Part shown: piece after piece, positions 1 through 6,842 of the stretch | How positions within the stretch are numbered: position 1 is the stretch's first letter | Layout of the letters: the number at the start of each line of letters is the position of its first letter | DNA from: Bacteroides faecalis | GTDB lineage: Bacteria; Bacteroidota; Bacteroidia; Bacteroidales; Bacteroidaceae | Length of the DNA stretch: 64,000 bases | Reading direction: 5' to 3' | Assembly (NCBI RefSeq): GCF_003865075.1 | Contig: NZ_BHWB01000002.1 | Location: 558,001 to 622,000, forward strand | Program-made: the position numbers and the translations under genes | Notes under the pieces: model-generated | Told to the model about the DNA's origin: nothing | What the model saw: only the letters and a program-made list of their open reading frames with translations | Databases searched by the model: none

Positions 1-685
1 AGGAAGTTGGAGCGTTTGTTTTACTAAAATTTTGAACTGCCATTTCACTTAGGTCAATCTTGTATCCGCCACCTGTCAGGCATTTCACCTGACCGCTATT
101 GTCGATGATAAACTTACCTTTGTGATTTCCGAAATTAAATTCGAAAATATCCGGGGTCATATCATATTTCGTTTTTTGAAATTGTTGGTAGTCGTCAGTG
201 GTCTCTATTCTCAGATTGACCAAATCTTCTTTGCTATATTGCTTGAATTTACCATCACGGATAGCTGCCAACAGGCCCGTATGTAGATCCTGACGGATAT
301 CATCGGGATTTCCAACTACATTTCTCGTAATTGATCCACCGACATTCAGAATCCAATTATTACCGACTATGGAAGGTCGTCTTCCCGGTTTGAATCCATC
401 CGAAAGATATTTGATGGATGTATTCAGTTGAAAAGCCGGATCTTTGTAATCCAACAACGGAATATTCAGGTTAAGTAGCCCGTTGTATAAGTTCATGGGG
501 ATATTGCCGTATTGTACGAACTCCGCTGTTTGTGGAGTAGCGAAACCTAGGTTCTCTGGCGAGAAATAGTATCCCTGAAGATTGTTCGGGATAAATTGTG
601 ATCCTCCGTCTGCCCGTACGCCGGTAGCCGTTCCTAACAACAGGAAAAGGCACAATACATATTTTAATTTATTTTTCATTCTCAT
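1..685 (-). CDS. RHS/YD-repeat family protein, N-terminal part (runs off the left edge)
   Basis: About 228 codons read leftward from the ATG at 685 (a second ATG at 679 is equally possible). A hydrophobic signal peptide covers residues 1-22. The segment after it, including AEFVQYGNIPMNLYNGLLNL and LDYKDPAFQLNTSIKYLSDG, is the typical N-terminal region of very large Bacteroides RHS-repeat-associated proteins, which are secreted or surface-anchored and carry YD repeats further on. No YD repeats are visible because the gene is cut by the window edge. It lies downstream of, and co-oriented with, the smalltalk, amidase and HU genes, about 100 bp from the smalltalk stop. An RHS C-terminal remnant occurs at 23137-23454. 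The family call is firm for the N-terminal style; function and length are unknown. Confidence 0.75.
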   Translation of the reverse strand, partial: MRMKNKLKYVLCLFLLLGTATGVRADGGSQFIPNNLQGYYFSPENLGFATPQTAEFVQYGNIPMNLYNGLLNLNIPLLDYKDPAFQLNTSIKYLSDGFKPGRRPSIVGNNWILNVGGSITRNVVGNPDDIRQDLHTGLLAAIRDGKFKQYSKEDLVNLRIETTDDYQQFQKTKYDMTPDIFEFNFGNHKGKFIIDNSGQVKCLTGGGYKIDLSEMAVQNFSKTNAPTS

Positions 686-784
686 ATTTTTATTCTTGTT
701 TTTGTACTTTTGTCTAAAAAAGAGAGGAAGCATAATTATATTCATATACTCCCTCTCATGTCAATGATTCAACGATTCTTGCTT

Positions 785-886
785 CTACAAATTCATCGCA
801 TTACCGCCCACTGCGCCCAGCACTGCCGAAGCCACTGCGATCACCACTTTCAGGATTGTATCCCAAAGAGATCTACTGATAGCCAT
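785..886 (-). CDS. Smalltalk protein, 33 aa single-span membrane peptide
   Basis: The ATG at 886 is preceded by a strong AAGGAGG ribosome-binding site (complement of 897-903), which is unusually good for Bacteroides and fixes the start. The 33-residue product is MAISRSLWDTILKVVIAVAS followed by AVLGAVGG and a short tail: a short polar N-terminus and one hydrophobic helix with small residues. This matches the NCBI family called smalltalk protein, which is typically found next to N-acetylmuramoyl-L-alanine amidase genes in Bacteroidales. It lies 171 bp downstream of the amidase and about 100 bp upstream of the RHS gene. Its role is unknown. The small holin-like shape beside a cell-wall amidase invites, but does not prove, a role in membrane passage. 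Confidence 0.8.
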   Translation of the reverse strand: MAISRSLWDTILKVVIAVASAVLGAVGGNAMNL

Positions 887-1057
887 AATTCCCACACCTC
901 CTTTCCGATTCTTAAAAAAATGATTTGTTACCTGAAAACTTAAATGTTACCCGAAAACTTTCTACCTTAGAACTTTATCTGAAAAACTGAAAAATCACAC
1001 TTGTTGAAGTTTTGAAAGTTGCTGAAATCCTGTGAATTACCGAAGCAATAAGACTTG

Positions 1058-1588
1058 TTAAAGCTTTGTCGATTGCTGAATCTCCGGAGGTTTCGGCAGT
1101 ACCCGGAGTTGCGGAAGCGAACTACTTCCCGTCTCATCGAAAGCCTTTGAAAACCACTCTTTCACTTCGAAACATGGACACGCTTTAATCCACTCTTCCG
1201 GTTCAATCTCCCCGTTGCCGTTCAGGTCGGGACTAAGATCCCGGTGTCCGCATACCCTACAATCAGGAAAGCGTTGCCCCAATTCTTTCACCAGTAAATA
1301 CAGTGACATACATTGTTCCAGTGTTCGTGTATCCGCCGGGTGTCCCCGGCGGTCCAATCCACCCTCATAACAGATTCCTATACTGCCCTCATTGAAACCT
1401 TTCGCGTGAGCCCCGATGCGTTCGATAGGGCGGGTGAGGACCACTGTTCCATCTTTGCGGATATAATAGTGATACCCTGTGCCGTTGAAACCACGCCGGC
1501 GGTGAAGTAAATCCAGATCGAATGCCGTCAGCGTCCGGTCCTCCCGCGTAGCAGAACAATGAATCACAATCAGATTTATCTTTCTCAT
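1058..1588 (-). CDS. N-acetylmuramoyl-L-alanine amidase (Amidase_2 / T7-lysozyme type)
   Basis: 176 aa. The expected zinc ligands of the T7 lysozyme/PGRP fold are visible: His10 in VIHCSA, His115 in CGHRDLSPD and Cys137 in KACPCF, with Lys135 and Tyr39 at the positions of the catalytic lysine and tyrosine. The family cleaves the amide bond between N-acetylmuramic acid and the peptide stem. There is no signal peptide, so export would need a partner, as for phage endolysins. The last 35 residues are a proline- and serine-rich tail outside the domain. The gene is in line with HU upstream (106 bp) and smalltalk and RHS downstream, the usual Bacteroides cassette order. Whether it acts on the host's own wall or a rival's is not shown. 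Confidence 0.9.
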   Translation of the reverse strand: MRKINLIVIHCSATREDRTLTAFDLDLLHRRRGFNGTGYHYYIRKDGTVVLTRPIERIGAHAKGFNEGSIGICYEGGLDRRGHPADTRTLEQCMSLYLLVKELGQRFPDCRVCGHRDLSPDLNGNGEIEPEEWIKACPCFEVKEWFSKAFDETGSSSLPQLRVLPKPPEIQQSTKL

Positions 1589-1694
1589 TTTCCTTTCGTT
1601 TATTTTTTTGATTCGTTACTGTTAACTCTTGATTCTCAGTCTTTCAACTCCTAATTCCCACCTCACCTCTTCCCTAATTCTCAATTCCTGAATC

Positions 1695-2183
1695 TTAAAG
1701 AGTAGGGTCCGGAGATTCACCTCCCTCGTCCGGTTTAGGATCCGGCTTTTCACCTCCCGAATCGGGATCATCAGTGTTCTCACCGTTCCCTTCCTGTTTA
1801 AACTTGCTGTACGCTAGCGTTTTCAGTGCATCCTTGATCTCTTTACCCGGGCGGAAACGGACACGTGCCCCTTTGATAACTCCCTCTTTTACATCCTTCT
1901 GGATGAGTACACCTGTACTTCGCAAGGTGACGTAAAACGATCCGATATCGCCCAAACGGACAATCTCGCCTTTCTTGAAACTGTCGATCATCTCCGTTTG
2001 GAGAGCTCGCAACACGCATACCACGTCCGCCCAGTTCACCGTACTCGAACGCTGGATGCGTTCCGCCATCTCGTCAATCCCGATCTCGCCGCTGGACTTC
2101 GCCAAGGCATAGTACATATCGGGTTTCTCTTTGTCCAGCATATTCTTGCGGAGTATGCTGGTGAATGAAAAAACTTTTGCCAT
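1695..2183 (-). CDS. HU family DNA-binding protein with acidic/proline tail
   Basis: 162 aa. Residues 1-125 form an HU/IHF-like domain of the Bacteroidales variant, including AERIQRSSTVNWADVVCVLR, GEIVRLGDIGSFYVTLRSTG and GARVRFRPGKEIKDALK. The C-terminal 35 residues are low-complexity and acidic (DDPDSGGEKPDPKPDEGGES), which is common in this subfamily and absent from canonical 90-aa HU. It is likely a nucleoid or site-specific DNA bender. It is the first gene of the leftward cassette HU, amidase, smalltalk, RHS and is divergent from the DUF4248 gene. A TGTCSG repeat cluster lies about 20 bp upstream of its presumed -7 box. Confidence 0.88.
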   Translation of the reverse strand: MAKVFSFTSILRKNMLDKEKPDMYYALAKSSGEIGIDEMAERIQRSSTVNWADVVCVLRALQTEMIDSFKKGEIVRLGDIGSFYVTLRSTGVLIQKDVKEGVIKGARVRFRPGKEIKDALKTLAYSKFKQEGNGENTDDPDSGGEKPDPKPDEGGESPDPTL

Positions 2184-2267
2184 AATTCTTTTTACTGTTT
2201 AAAAAACTTTTAATATAAATTGAATGATATTCTCTTGGTCAGAAGCGGTTCCTTGCTTATGACACTA

Positions 2268-2275
2268 CGAAGGTA
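2268..2275 (-). promoter_or_regulatory. Putative -7 box of the HU-amidase cassette
   Basis: The complement reads TACCTTCG, one mismatch from the Bacteroides -7 consensus TAnnTTTG. No TTTG lies at the correct -33 distance; instead the position is followed upstream by the TGTCSG repeats. This gives a predicted start near 2261 and a leader of about 80 nt. It is a moderate prediction. Confidence 0.4.
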
Positions 2276-2294
2276 AGGCATTACAAAAGGGGTG

Positions 2295-2330
2295 TGTCCG
2301 GATTTGTCGGCGGGTGTCCGGCATTGTCCG
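2295..2330. repeat. Four TGTCSG direct repeats at 10-bp spacing
   Basis: TGTCCG at 2295, TGTCGG at 2305, TGTCCG at 2315 and TGTCCG at 2325 are exactly 10 bp apart, so all sit on one face of the helix. The cluster is in the divergent region between HU and DUF4248, where a regulator of the HU cassette would bind. Operator function is inferred from position and phasing only. Confidence 0.65.
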
Positions 2331-2377
2331 ATAATGTATATTTTTATCCGTATTTGTAGATAAAATATTGATTATAA

Positions 2378-2409
2378 TTTGACAATTTGAAGTATTATTG
2401 CTATCTTTA
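2378..2409 (+). promoter_or_regulatory. Promoter of the DUF4248 gene
   Basis: A -33 TTTG at 2378-2381 and a -7 TATCTTTA at 2402-2409 (one mismatch to TAnnTTTG) are separated by 20 bp, the Bacteroides sigma-ABfr arrangement. The predicted start near 2416 leaves a leader of 14-26 nt. Confidence 0.55.
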
Positions 2410-2429
2410 TAGCACTGTAAAACCAATTA

Positions 2430-2678
2430 ATGAAAGGAATAATGAAAGCAGAAAATGAAGAGAAAAAATTTGAGATGAGAGCGTATGATAAGTCAGAACT
2501 GGCGTTACTCTATTGTCCCGGGCGTACAGCCGAGACGGCTCTTAAAACATTAGTAAGATGGATGAAAGGATGCGAATCGTTGATGCAGGCGTTGGATATC
2601 ATCGGATATAATCCGAGACGTCACCGCTTTCTGCGGAGAGAAGTCGAACAGATCGTCCGCTATCTGGGAGAACCTTGA
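2430..2678 (+). CDS. DUF4248 domain-containing small protein
   Basis: 82 aa, or 78 if the ATG at 2442 is used, which is preceded closely by AAAGGA. The body (RAYDKSELALLYCP, then ALKTLVRWMKGC, then HRFLRREVEQIVRYLGEP) matches the DUF4248 family, short Bacteroidales proteins of unknown function found next to HU-like genes and VirE-type genes. The charged, helical sequence has no signal peptide or membrane segment, so it should be cytoplasmic; a DNA-binding or regulatory role is a guess. It is transcribed away from HU and converges on the DUF3987 gene. A 22-bp-phased repeat array starts 8 bp after its stop. Confidence 0.8.
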   Translation: MKGIMKAENEEKKFEMRAYDKSELALLYCPGRTAETALKTLVRWMKGCESLMQALDIIGYNPRRHRFLRREVEQIVRYLGEP

Positions 2679-2685
2679 AAAGGCG

Positions 2686-2828
2686 GATGAAGTACTTCTT
2701 TCCTGCTACTCTAGTACATCTCTTGACCGTTTCCTGTACTTCTTTTAGTAGACTCTTGTACTTCTCTCCGCCTGTTCTTCTACTTGTTTGATATAACTCT
2801 TCTACATGATTGGCGACACTCTTCTATA
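2686..2828. repeat. 22-bp-phased array, seven copies of an ACTCTTSTACT core
   Basis: 11-bp cores start at 2686, 2708, 2730, 2752, 2774, 2796 and 2818, every 22 bp exactly. The clearest are ACTCTTGTACT (2752), ACTCTTCTACA (2796), ACTCTTCTATA (2818) and ACTCTAGTACA (2708). The 11-bp spacers share no sequence. It occupies most of the gap between DUF4248 and the convergent DUF3987 gene. The same core, reverse-complemented, recurs at 54645-54809. The rest of this gap (2829-2988) shows nothing else recognisable. Confidence 0.8.
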
Positions 2829-2988
2829 TGGTTTCTTTTTGAGGATTTGAGGTTGCATTTACTATATCAGACAGAACCGGATATTATACCATTTGTGTGA
2901 TTTTATAAATTGTTGTTTCTTGTTTTTGTACCTTGAAACAACCTCTTTTTCAGGCTCTGTTAGTTACTCTCAAACTGTCACTGTCACT

Positions 2989-5442
2989 TTACTCCCTTTT
3001 GCCAGTAACCATTTTTAGTTTATGATATGTATTGTCTTGTTTCTCAATGTGTTTTGACTTTGCCATTTTATTGAGAAATCGATATAAACTACTCTCGGAT
3101 ATACCATTTGACAGTACTTTTTCTTTGATTTCCTTTAGCGTAAAAGTGGTTGGCAATTTGTTAAATATTTCGCCTATCCGAAAATAAGGTCTCAAAGGTT
3201 TTCCCTTCACATCATTACCCGGAAGCGATGATTCGAGCAACAAACTGTGTTGCATCGTAGTTTTTACAATCTCCATGGCAGTATGGAAATCTTCATCGGT
3301 ACAGATATATTCTTTCATGTGCATACCTCCTTCGAATTTTCGTAAGGCAGTAAGAATACATGCTATACGAGTTACCGTTAGCGCACTACGGAGGACAATA
3401 CCCCCCGGAGCATTGGGACGCTCACTGGCAACTTCGTCCAGAATTTCGCTGAAATAGGCGGTATGCTCTTCCCATTGCTTGTCGGTGAGTGTAACCTCTG
3501 TAGGCGACTGTTGGAAGATAAGAAACATATCGAGCACCTGTGCACTGAGCCGTTTGTAGAGATCGTGATAATTCTCCTGACCTTTGATAGGAGCTGCCGA
3601 ACGGTATTTCCAGGGAACTAAACAGTTGTAAGGGGTGAAACGGCTGTAGGTTCCATTCGTAGAAGAATGGATGAAACTAGGAAGCTGCTCGGGAGTACCG
3701 GAGAGACAAAGTGCCAGATGCGGATCGTCGGCAAAAATCAGTTCTTTATCCGTTTTAAAGTCTGTCGATACGGATTCGTGATGGAAAGCGGCACGAAATA
3801 CGTCGTCGTGTTTACCGTAATCTTGCTTGATGGCTCCTGAAATTGTATCCAGTTCGGTAGCTGTGATGATGAGTCCTAGGGGCCCGTTAGTTTTCAGGCG
3901 ACTGATGAGTTGGTTTTTGGAAGTGTTAGGAGAACCACATAGGTGATAATACTCCGGTTCCTCAGGACGGGGAATATAGCCTGTTGTTTCTACTTTGGCT
4001 CCTTTTCCGGAAGAATGACTCTGCTGTTCCCACGCTTGCAGTTCACGTTCGTAAGTTGTTTTTTTCCGTTTGTTTTCTCCTTTCAGGTAATTGTCGATGG
4101 CTGAGGGCAAACTGTTTGCTAATGAAAGGAGGCCTTTGCCGGCAGCCGAATTGGCGATAATGAGTATAAACAGGTGTGGACTGTAGGGACATTGGTCGTA
4201 GAGGAGGCTGACTTGAGGCATACAACCACTTAGGTTGGCTAGTATCCCTAAGAGTAACATGTCTTTCGCACGCGGGTTGCGTGCTGGCTTGAGGGCTTCA
4301 TTAATGAGGTCGGGAAGATGTTGGTAGATCTCGTTGGAAATGAAGGGAGTGGAGGAACGTAGTTCTTCATCTTTTATTGACATATCATCTTCTGTTGCCG
4401 AGTCATTCACAGGGGAAATACCTCTATAGGTGACAGTTGAAAGTGACAGTGCCGAAAAATCGTCTTTTTGAGGAGTATATGATAGGTCAACATATTGATA
4501 ACCAGCGTATAAGTCCTTTCGTAATTCTTGGAGGGAATAACTGTCATTTACGATTCTTACTGTCATCTTTGAAATTAAACTTTCTATTTCTACTTTTGAA
4601 AAACCTTTACGTCGTGCGCTTCTTCCCATCGCCAGCATTGATTCGTGTCGGTTGCCTTTCTGCAGGGAATGGTATTGGGTAAAGGAACGGATAAAGTTTT
4701 CGATGTATCCACAGGCTTCGCTAGCGGGAGGGATCGGGGAGACTTTGCCGTTGCCGGTCGGGAGGTAAGTGTAAGTGGATTGGTTGTTGGGGAAGTTATT
4801 GGCAGTCTGGACCAATGATTTCAGTGAAGGGTCGGTAGCCAGTTCTTCACGCCAAGGATAAGGCGTCGGGGAAGGATTGAAATAAGCATCCGGATCCCAT
4901 ACACAAGAGCATGGTTGGGTGATGCGGGCGCATTGCGGATCACATGGGTGTTGGGTGATACGTTCCAGTGTTTGCTGGCAGATAGCGTAGGCGAGGGGAT
5001 ACTCTTCGGGGGTACGTGCGTCGAGGTAGACAAATACCTTGAGACCTTCGCCGGAAATGGAGGTGTGTGCATAGGCTACGTAAGGAAGTTGCCGGAATAA
5101 CTCTTTGATGGCCGGAGTGCGTTCATTGGAATGGTCGAGGTCGTACATGGCGAGAAGGCTCAGGCCCGTCAGGTTGGCAGCAGCGTGGCTATGATTGGGA
5201 CGGCATATTCCTTCAGCGATGACAATCGGCATTGAGTCTTTCAGCATCTTTGCCTCATTATCCCGGTCAGTACGATCTTTCAGTTTCCGGTAACACTCGG
5301 TTTGTGGTTTCCAAAGCGGACTGACGACCTGTAAATAAAGGTCATGCAATGTAATAACAGTTGAATCTTTACTCCAGAGATTTCTAAAAAAAGAAAACGA
5401 AAATTGTAAGTCTTTAATTTCTGGTTGAATACTTGCTCCCAT
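2989..5442 (-). CDS. BT4734-like N-terminal / DUF3987 protein (VirE-type, primase-helicase-like)
   Basis: 817 aa. Residues 1-200 resemble the BT4734-like (VirE N-terminal) domain, which published comparisons place in the archaeo-eukaryotic primase superfamily; the acidic motif in LLAMYDLDHS would be its metal site. Residues 350-740 resemble DUF3987, with a P-loop-like LIIANSAAGKGLLSLANSLP. Such proteins accompany mobile or accessory islands in Bacteroides and are annotated as virulence protein E or DUF3987 protein. There is no signal peptide, so it should be cytoplasmic and act on nucleic acid. A C-terminal winged-helix-like stretch (KEIKEKVLSNGISESSLYRF) may bind DNA. It shares the island with HU and DUF4248 but is a separate leftward unit. 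Function is inferred from domains only. Confidence 0.75.
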   Translation of the reverse strand: MGASIQPEIKDLQFSFSFFRNLWSKDSTVITLHDLYLQVVSPLWKPQTECYRKLKDRTDRDNEAKMLKDSMPIVIAEGICRPNHSHAAANLTGLSLLAMYDLDHSNERTPAIKELFRQLPYVAYAHTSISGEGLKVFVYLDARTPEEYPLAYAICQQTLERITQHPCDPQCARITQPCSCVWDPDAYFNPSPTPYPWREELATDPSLKSLVQTANNFPNNQSTYTYLPTGNGKVSPIPPASEACGYIENFIRSFTQYHSLQKGNRHESMLAMGRSARRKGFSKVEIESLISKMTVRIVNDSYSLQELRKDLYAGYQYVDLSYTPQKDDFSALSLSTVTYRGISPVNDSATEDDMSIKDEELRSSTPFISNEIYQHLPDLINEALKPARNPRAKDMLLLGILANLSGCMPQVSLLYDQCPYSPHLFILIIANSAAGKGLLSLANSLPSAIDNYLKGENKRKKTTYERELQAWEQQSHSSGKGAKVETTGYIPRPEEPEYYHLCGSPNTSKNQLISRLKTNGPLGLIITATELDTISGAIKQDYGKHDDVFRAAFHHESVSTDFKTDKELIFADDPHLALCLSGTPEQLPSFIHSSTNGTYSRFTPYNCLVPWKYRSAAPIKGQENYHDLYKRLSAQVLDMFLIFQQSPTEVTLTDKQWEEHTAYFSEILDEVASERPNAPGGIVLRSALTVTRIACILTALRKFEGGMHMKEYICTDEDFHTAMEIVKTTMQHSLLLESSLPGNDVKGKPLRPYFRIGEIFNKLPTTFTLKEIKEKVLSNGISESSLYRFLNKMAKSKHIEKQDNTYHKLKMVTGKRE

Positions 5443-5549
5443 AATTAATTGTTTTAATGGTTTTGTTTAAATTAGTTGTGTGAAGAAGGGAGAGAAAATA
5501 AGATTGGCCAGGGGAGAAGCTTACTATATTCAGTTCCTTAGATCGGGTG
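5443..5549. other. Leader region of the DUF3987 gene
   Basis: Non-coding, AT-rich 5-prime leader between the predicted start near 5543 and the ATG at 5442. No hairpin, repeat or small ORF of note was seen. Confidence 0.4.
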
Positions 5550-5557
5550 CAAAGGTA
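5550..5557 (-). promoter_or_regulatory. -7 box of the DUF3987 gene
   Basis: The complement reads TACCTTTG, a perfect match to the Bacteroides -7 TAnnTTTG, about 108 bp upstream of the ATG. No clear -33 TTTG is present at 19-20 bp. Nothing else is seen between here and the terminator at 5731. Confidence 0.5.
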
Positions 5558-5730
5558 GACTTATTGTCAATATGATGAAATGTTAAAAACGAACACTATT
5601 GTAATGAAATAGATTTATTGTTTGTTGTAAATCAGTAGATTAGTGCCATTCTTTTTTGCTTGTGCGAATGATCTGTTTTTTTTTAACTTTCGAATCTGCG
5701 TTAAACTACATAAAGTATAAAAGAACTAAA

Positions 5731-5764
5731 AAGGGCTGGATTTTTTGTTTGAAATCCAGCCCTT
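5731..5764 (-). terminator. Rho-independent terminator of SusCD operon A
   Basis: A perfect 13-bp stem (5731-5743 with 5752-5764) around an 8-nt loop, followed on the minus strand by a T-run. It is 28 bp beyond the stop of the DUF4973 gene. Confidence 0.85.
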
Positions 5765-5792
5765 CTTTAGGTTAATAAACTGCTACTTTATC

Positions 5793-6812
5793 TTACCATT
5801 CAATAGCCTGATCCTCGTCAGGAATTAATGGGTTGATCTGACGTTCCATTGTCATGGAGCCTTTTACTTCGTAAGTCATCGGGTACTCCTTATTAGAAGT
5901 AACATCTGTATACTTATAACTGATTTGTAGTGTAGTAAGATGGCGTTCCATATATTTAATGGTTTCATGCTGAACGACTCTTTTTTCGTACGTACACTCT
6001 CCCAATGGTTCAACATTAGTTTTCTTTTCTCCAACCTCATCCGGGTCACCATATACTCTCAACTTTCCTTTAATAGTTCCATCCGCGTCCTTCGTGCCTT
6101 CCTGAAATTCAACAAACACTTTATACCTGGAACGTTCTTCCTCTTCTTTCCAAGTGGAACCGGCATAGAAGAATATGGTATTCTCGTCCACTACACGAGC
6201 TTCACGCGTATCTACCTTTGCAGGATCTGATGATGTTCCTTCGATGTAAATGTTCATTAGCGTGGTGTTGTAAGTTCCGGAATAGTTATTGAACAGATTC
6301 ACTCCCAATAGTGCTTTGTAACGTCCTTTATACTTGTTTGGCATGTAGGAAGGATCTTCCTCAATGGTCAGCGGAAGCACATATTTGTCATCCAGTTCCA
6401 ACCCGTCAAAGTTGAAATTGATGGGATAGAGCTGTATACTTTCTCCTGTAGGAATATGGCAAACGTTTGACTCAAAAGAATAATATTGTTCTGCAAGGGG
6501 GACATACCAGATGTCCTGACGATTTGCGGGGAATCTCGCCTCATTAAGTGTTTGGAGCGTATCCTCATCCACGCTTATTTTCACATCGATATTCCGGTCG
6601 TTAGTCTTCGAACCGCTGACAATGACCGGCAATTGGTATATTCCCGTTCCGTCCGGCTGGTAGCGTACATAAATTTCGTTCAGACCATTGTTTCCTACGG
6701 GTGCTTTGAAAGAAATGGTTTGCTGGTAAAGCTCATCTTTCCATTCGTCATTGCAAGCACTGAACATTGTGCCGACACCCAGTATCATTCCTAAAATATA
6801 TAATTTTCTCAT
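5793..6812 (-). CDS. DUF1735/DUF4973 surface lipoprotein, operon A
   Basis: 339 aa. A lipoprotein signal ends in the lipobox FSAC, with Cys20 as the lipidated residue. The N-terminal half (to about residue 170) looks like a DUF1735 beta-sandwich and the C-terminal half like DUF4973, ending in the conserved MTMERQINPLIPDEDQA. Such proteins are the fourth component of many Bacteroides glycan-uptake operons and are presumed outer-surface glycan-binding lipoproteins. It is the last gene of operon A, 30 bp after SusD and followed by a strong terminator. Its paralogue at 14337-15347 is closely similar over the full length; the main length difference is near residue 268. The ligand is unknown. Confidence 0.85.
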   Translation of the reverse strand: MRKLYILGMILGVGTMFSACNDEWKDELYQQTISFKAPVGNNGLNEIYVRYQPDGTGIYQLPVIVSGSKTNDRNIDVKISVDEDTLQTLNEARFPANRQDIWYVPLAEQYYSFESNVCHIPTGESIQLYPINFNFDGLELDDKYVLPLTIEEDPSYMPNKYKGRYKALLGVNLFNNYSGTYNTTLMNIYIEGTSSDPAKVDTREARVVDENTIFFYAGSTWKEEEERSRYKVFVEFQEGTKDADGTIKGKLRVYGDPDEVGEKKTNVEPLGECTYEKRVVQHETIKYMERHLTTLQISYKYTDVTSNKEYPMTYEVKGSMTMERQINPLIPDEDQAIEW

Positions 6813-6842
6813 ATTAATTTCTTTACTATATTAATGATAACA

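Noticed and set aside
710..943. 77-codon plus-strand ORF overlapping the smalltalk gene
   Set aside because: It is the opposite strand of the smalltalk gene, which has a strong ribosome-binding site and family match.
2686..2828. CRISPR array
   Set aside because: The repeated core is only about 11 bp, spacers are 11 bp, and no cas gene is present.
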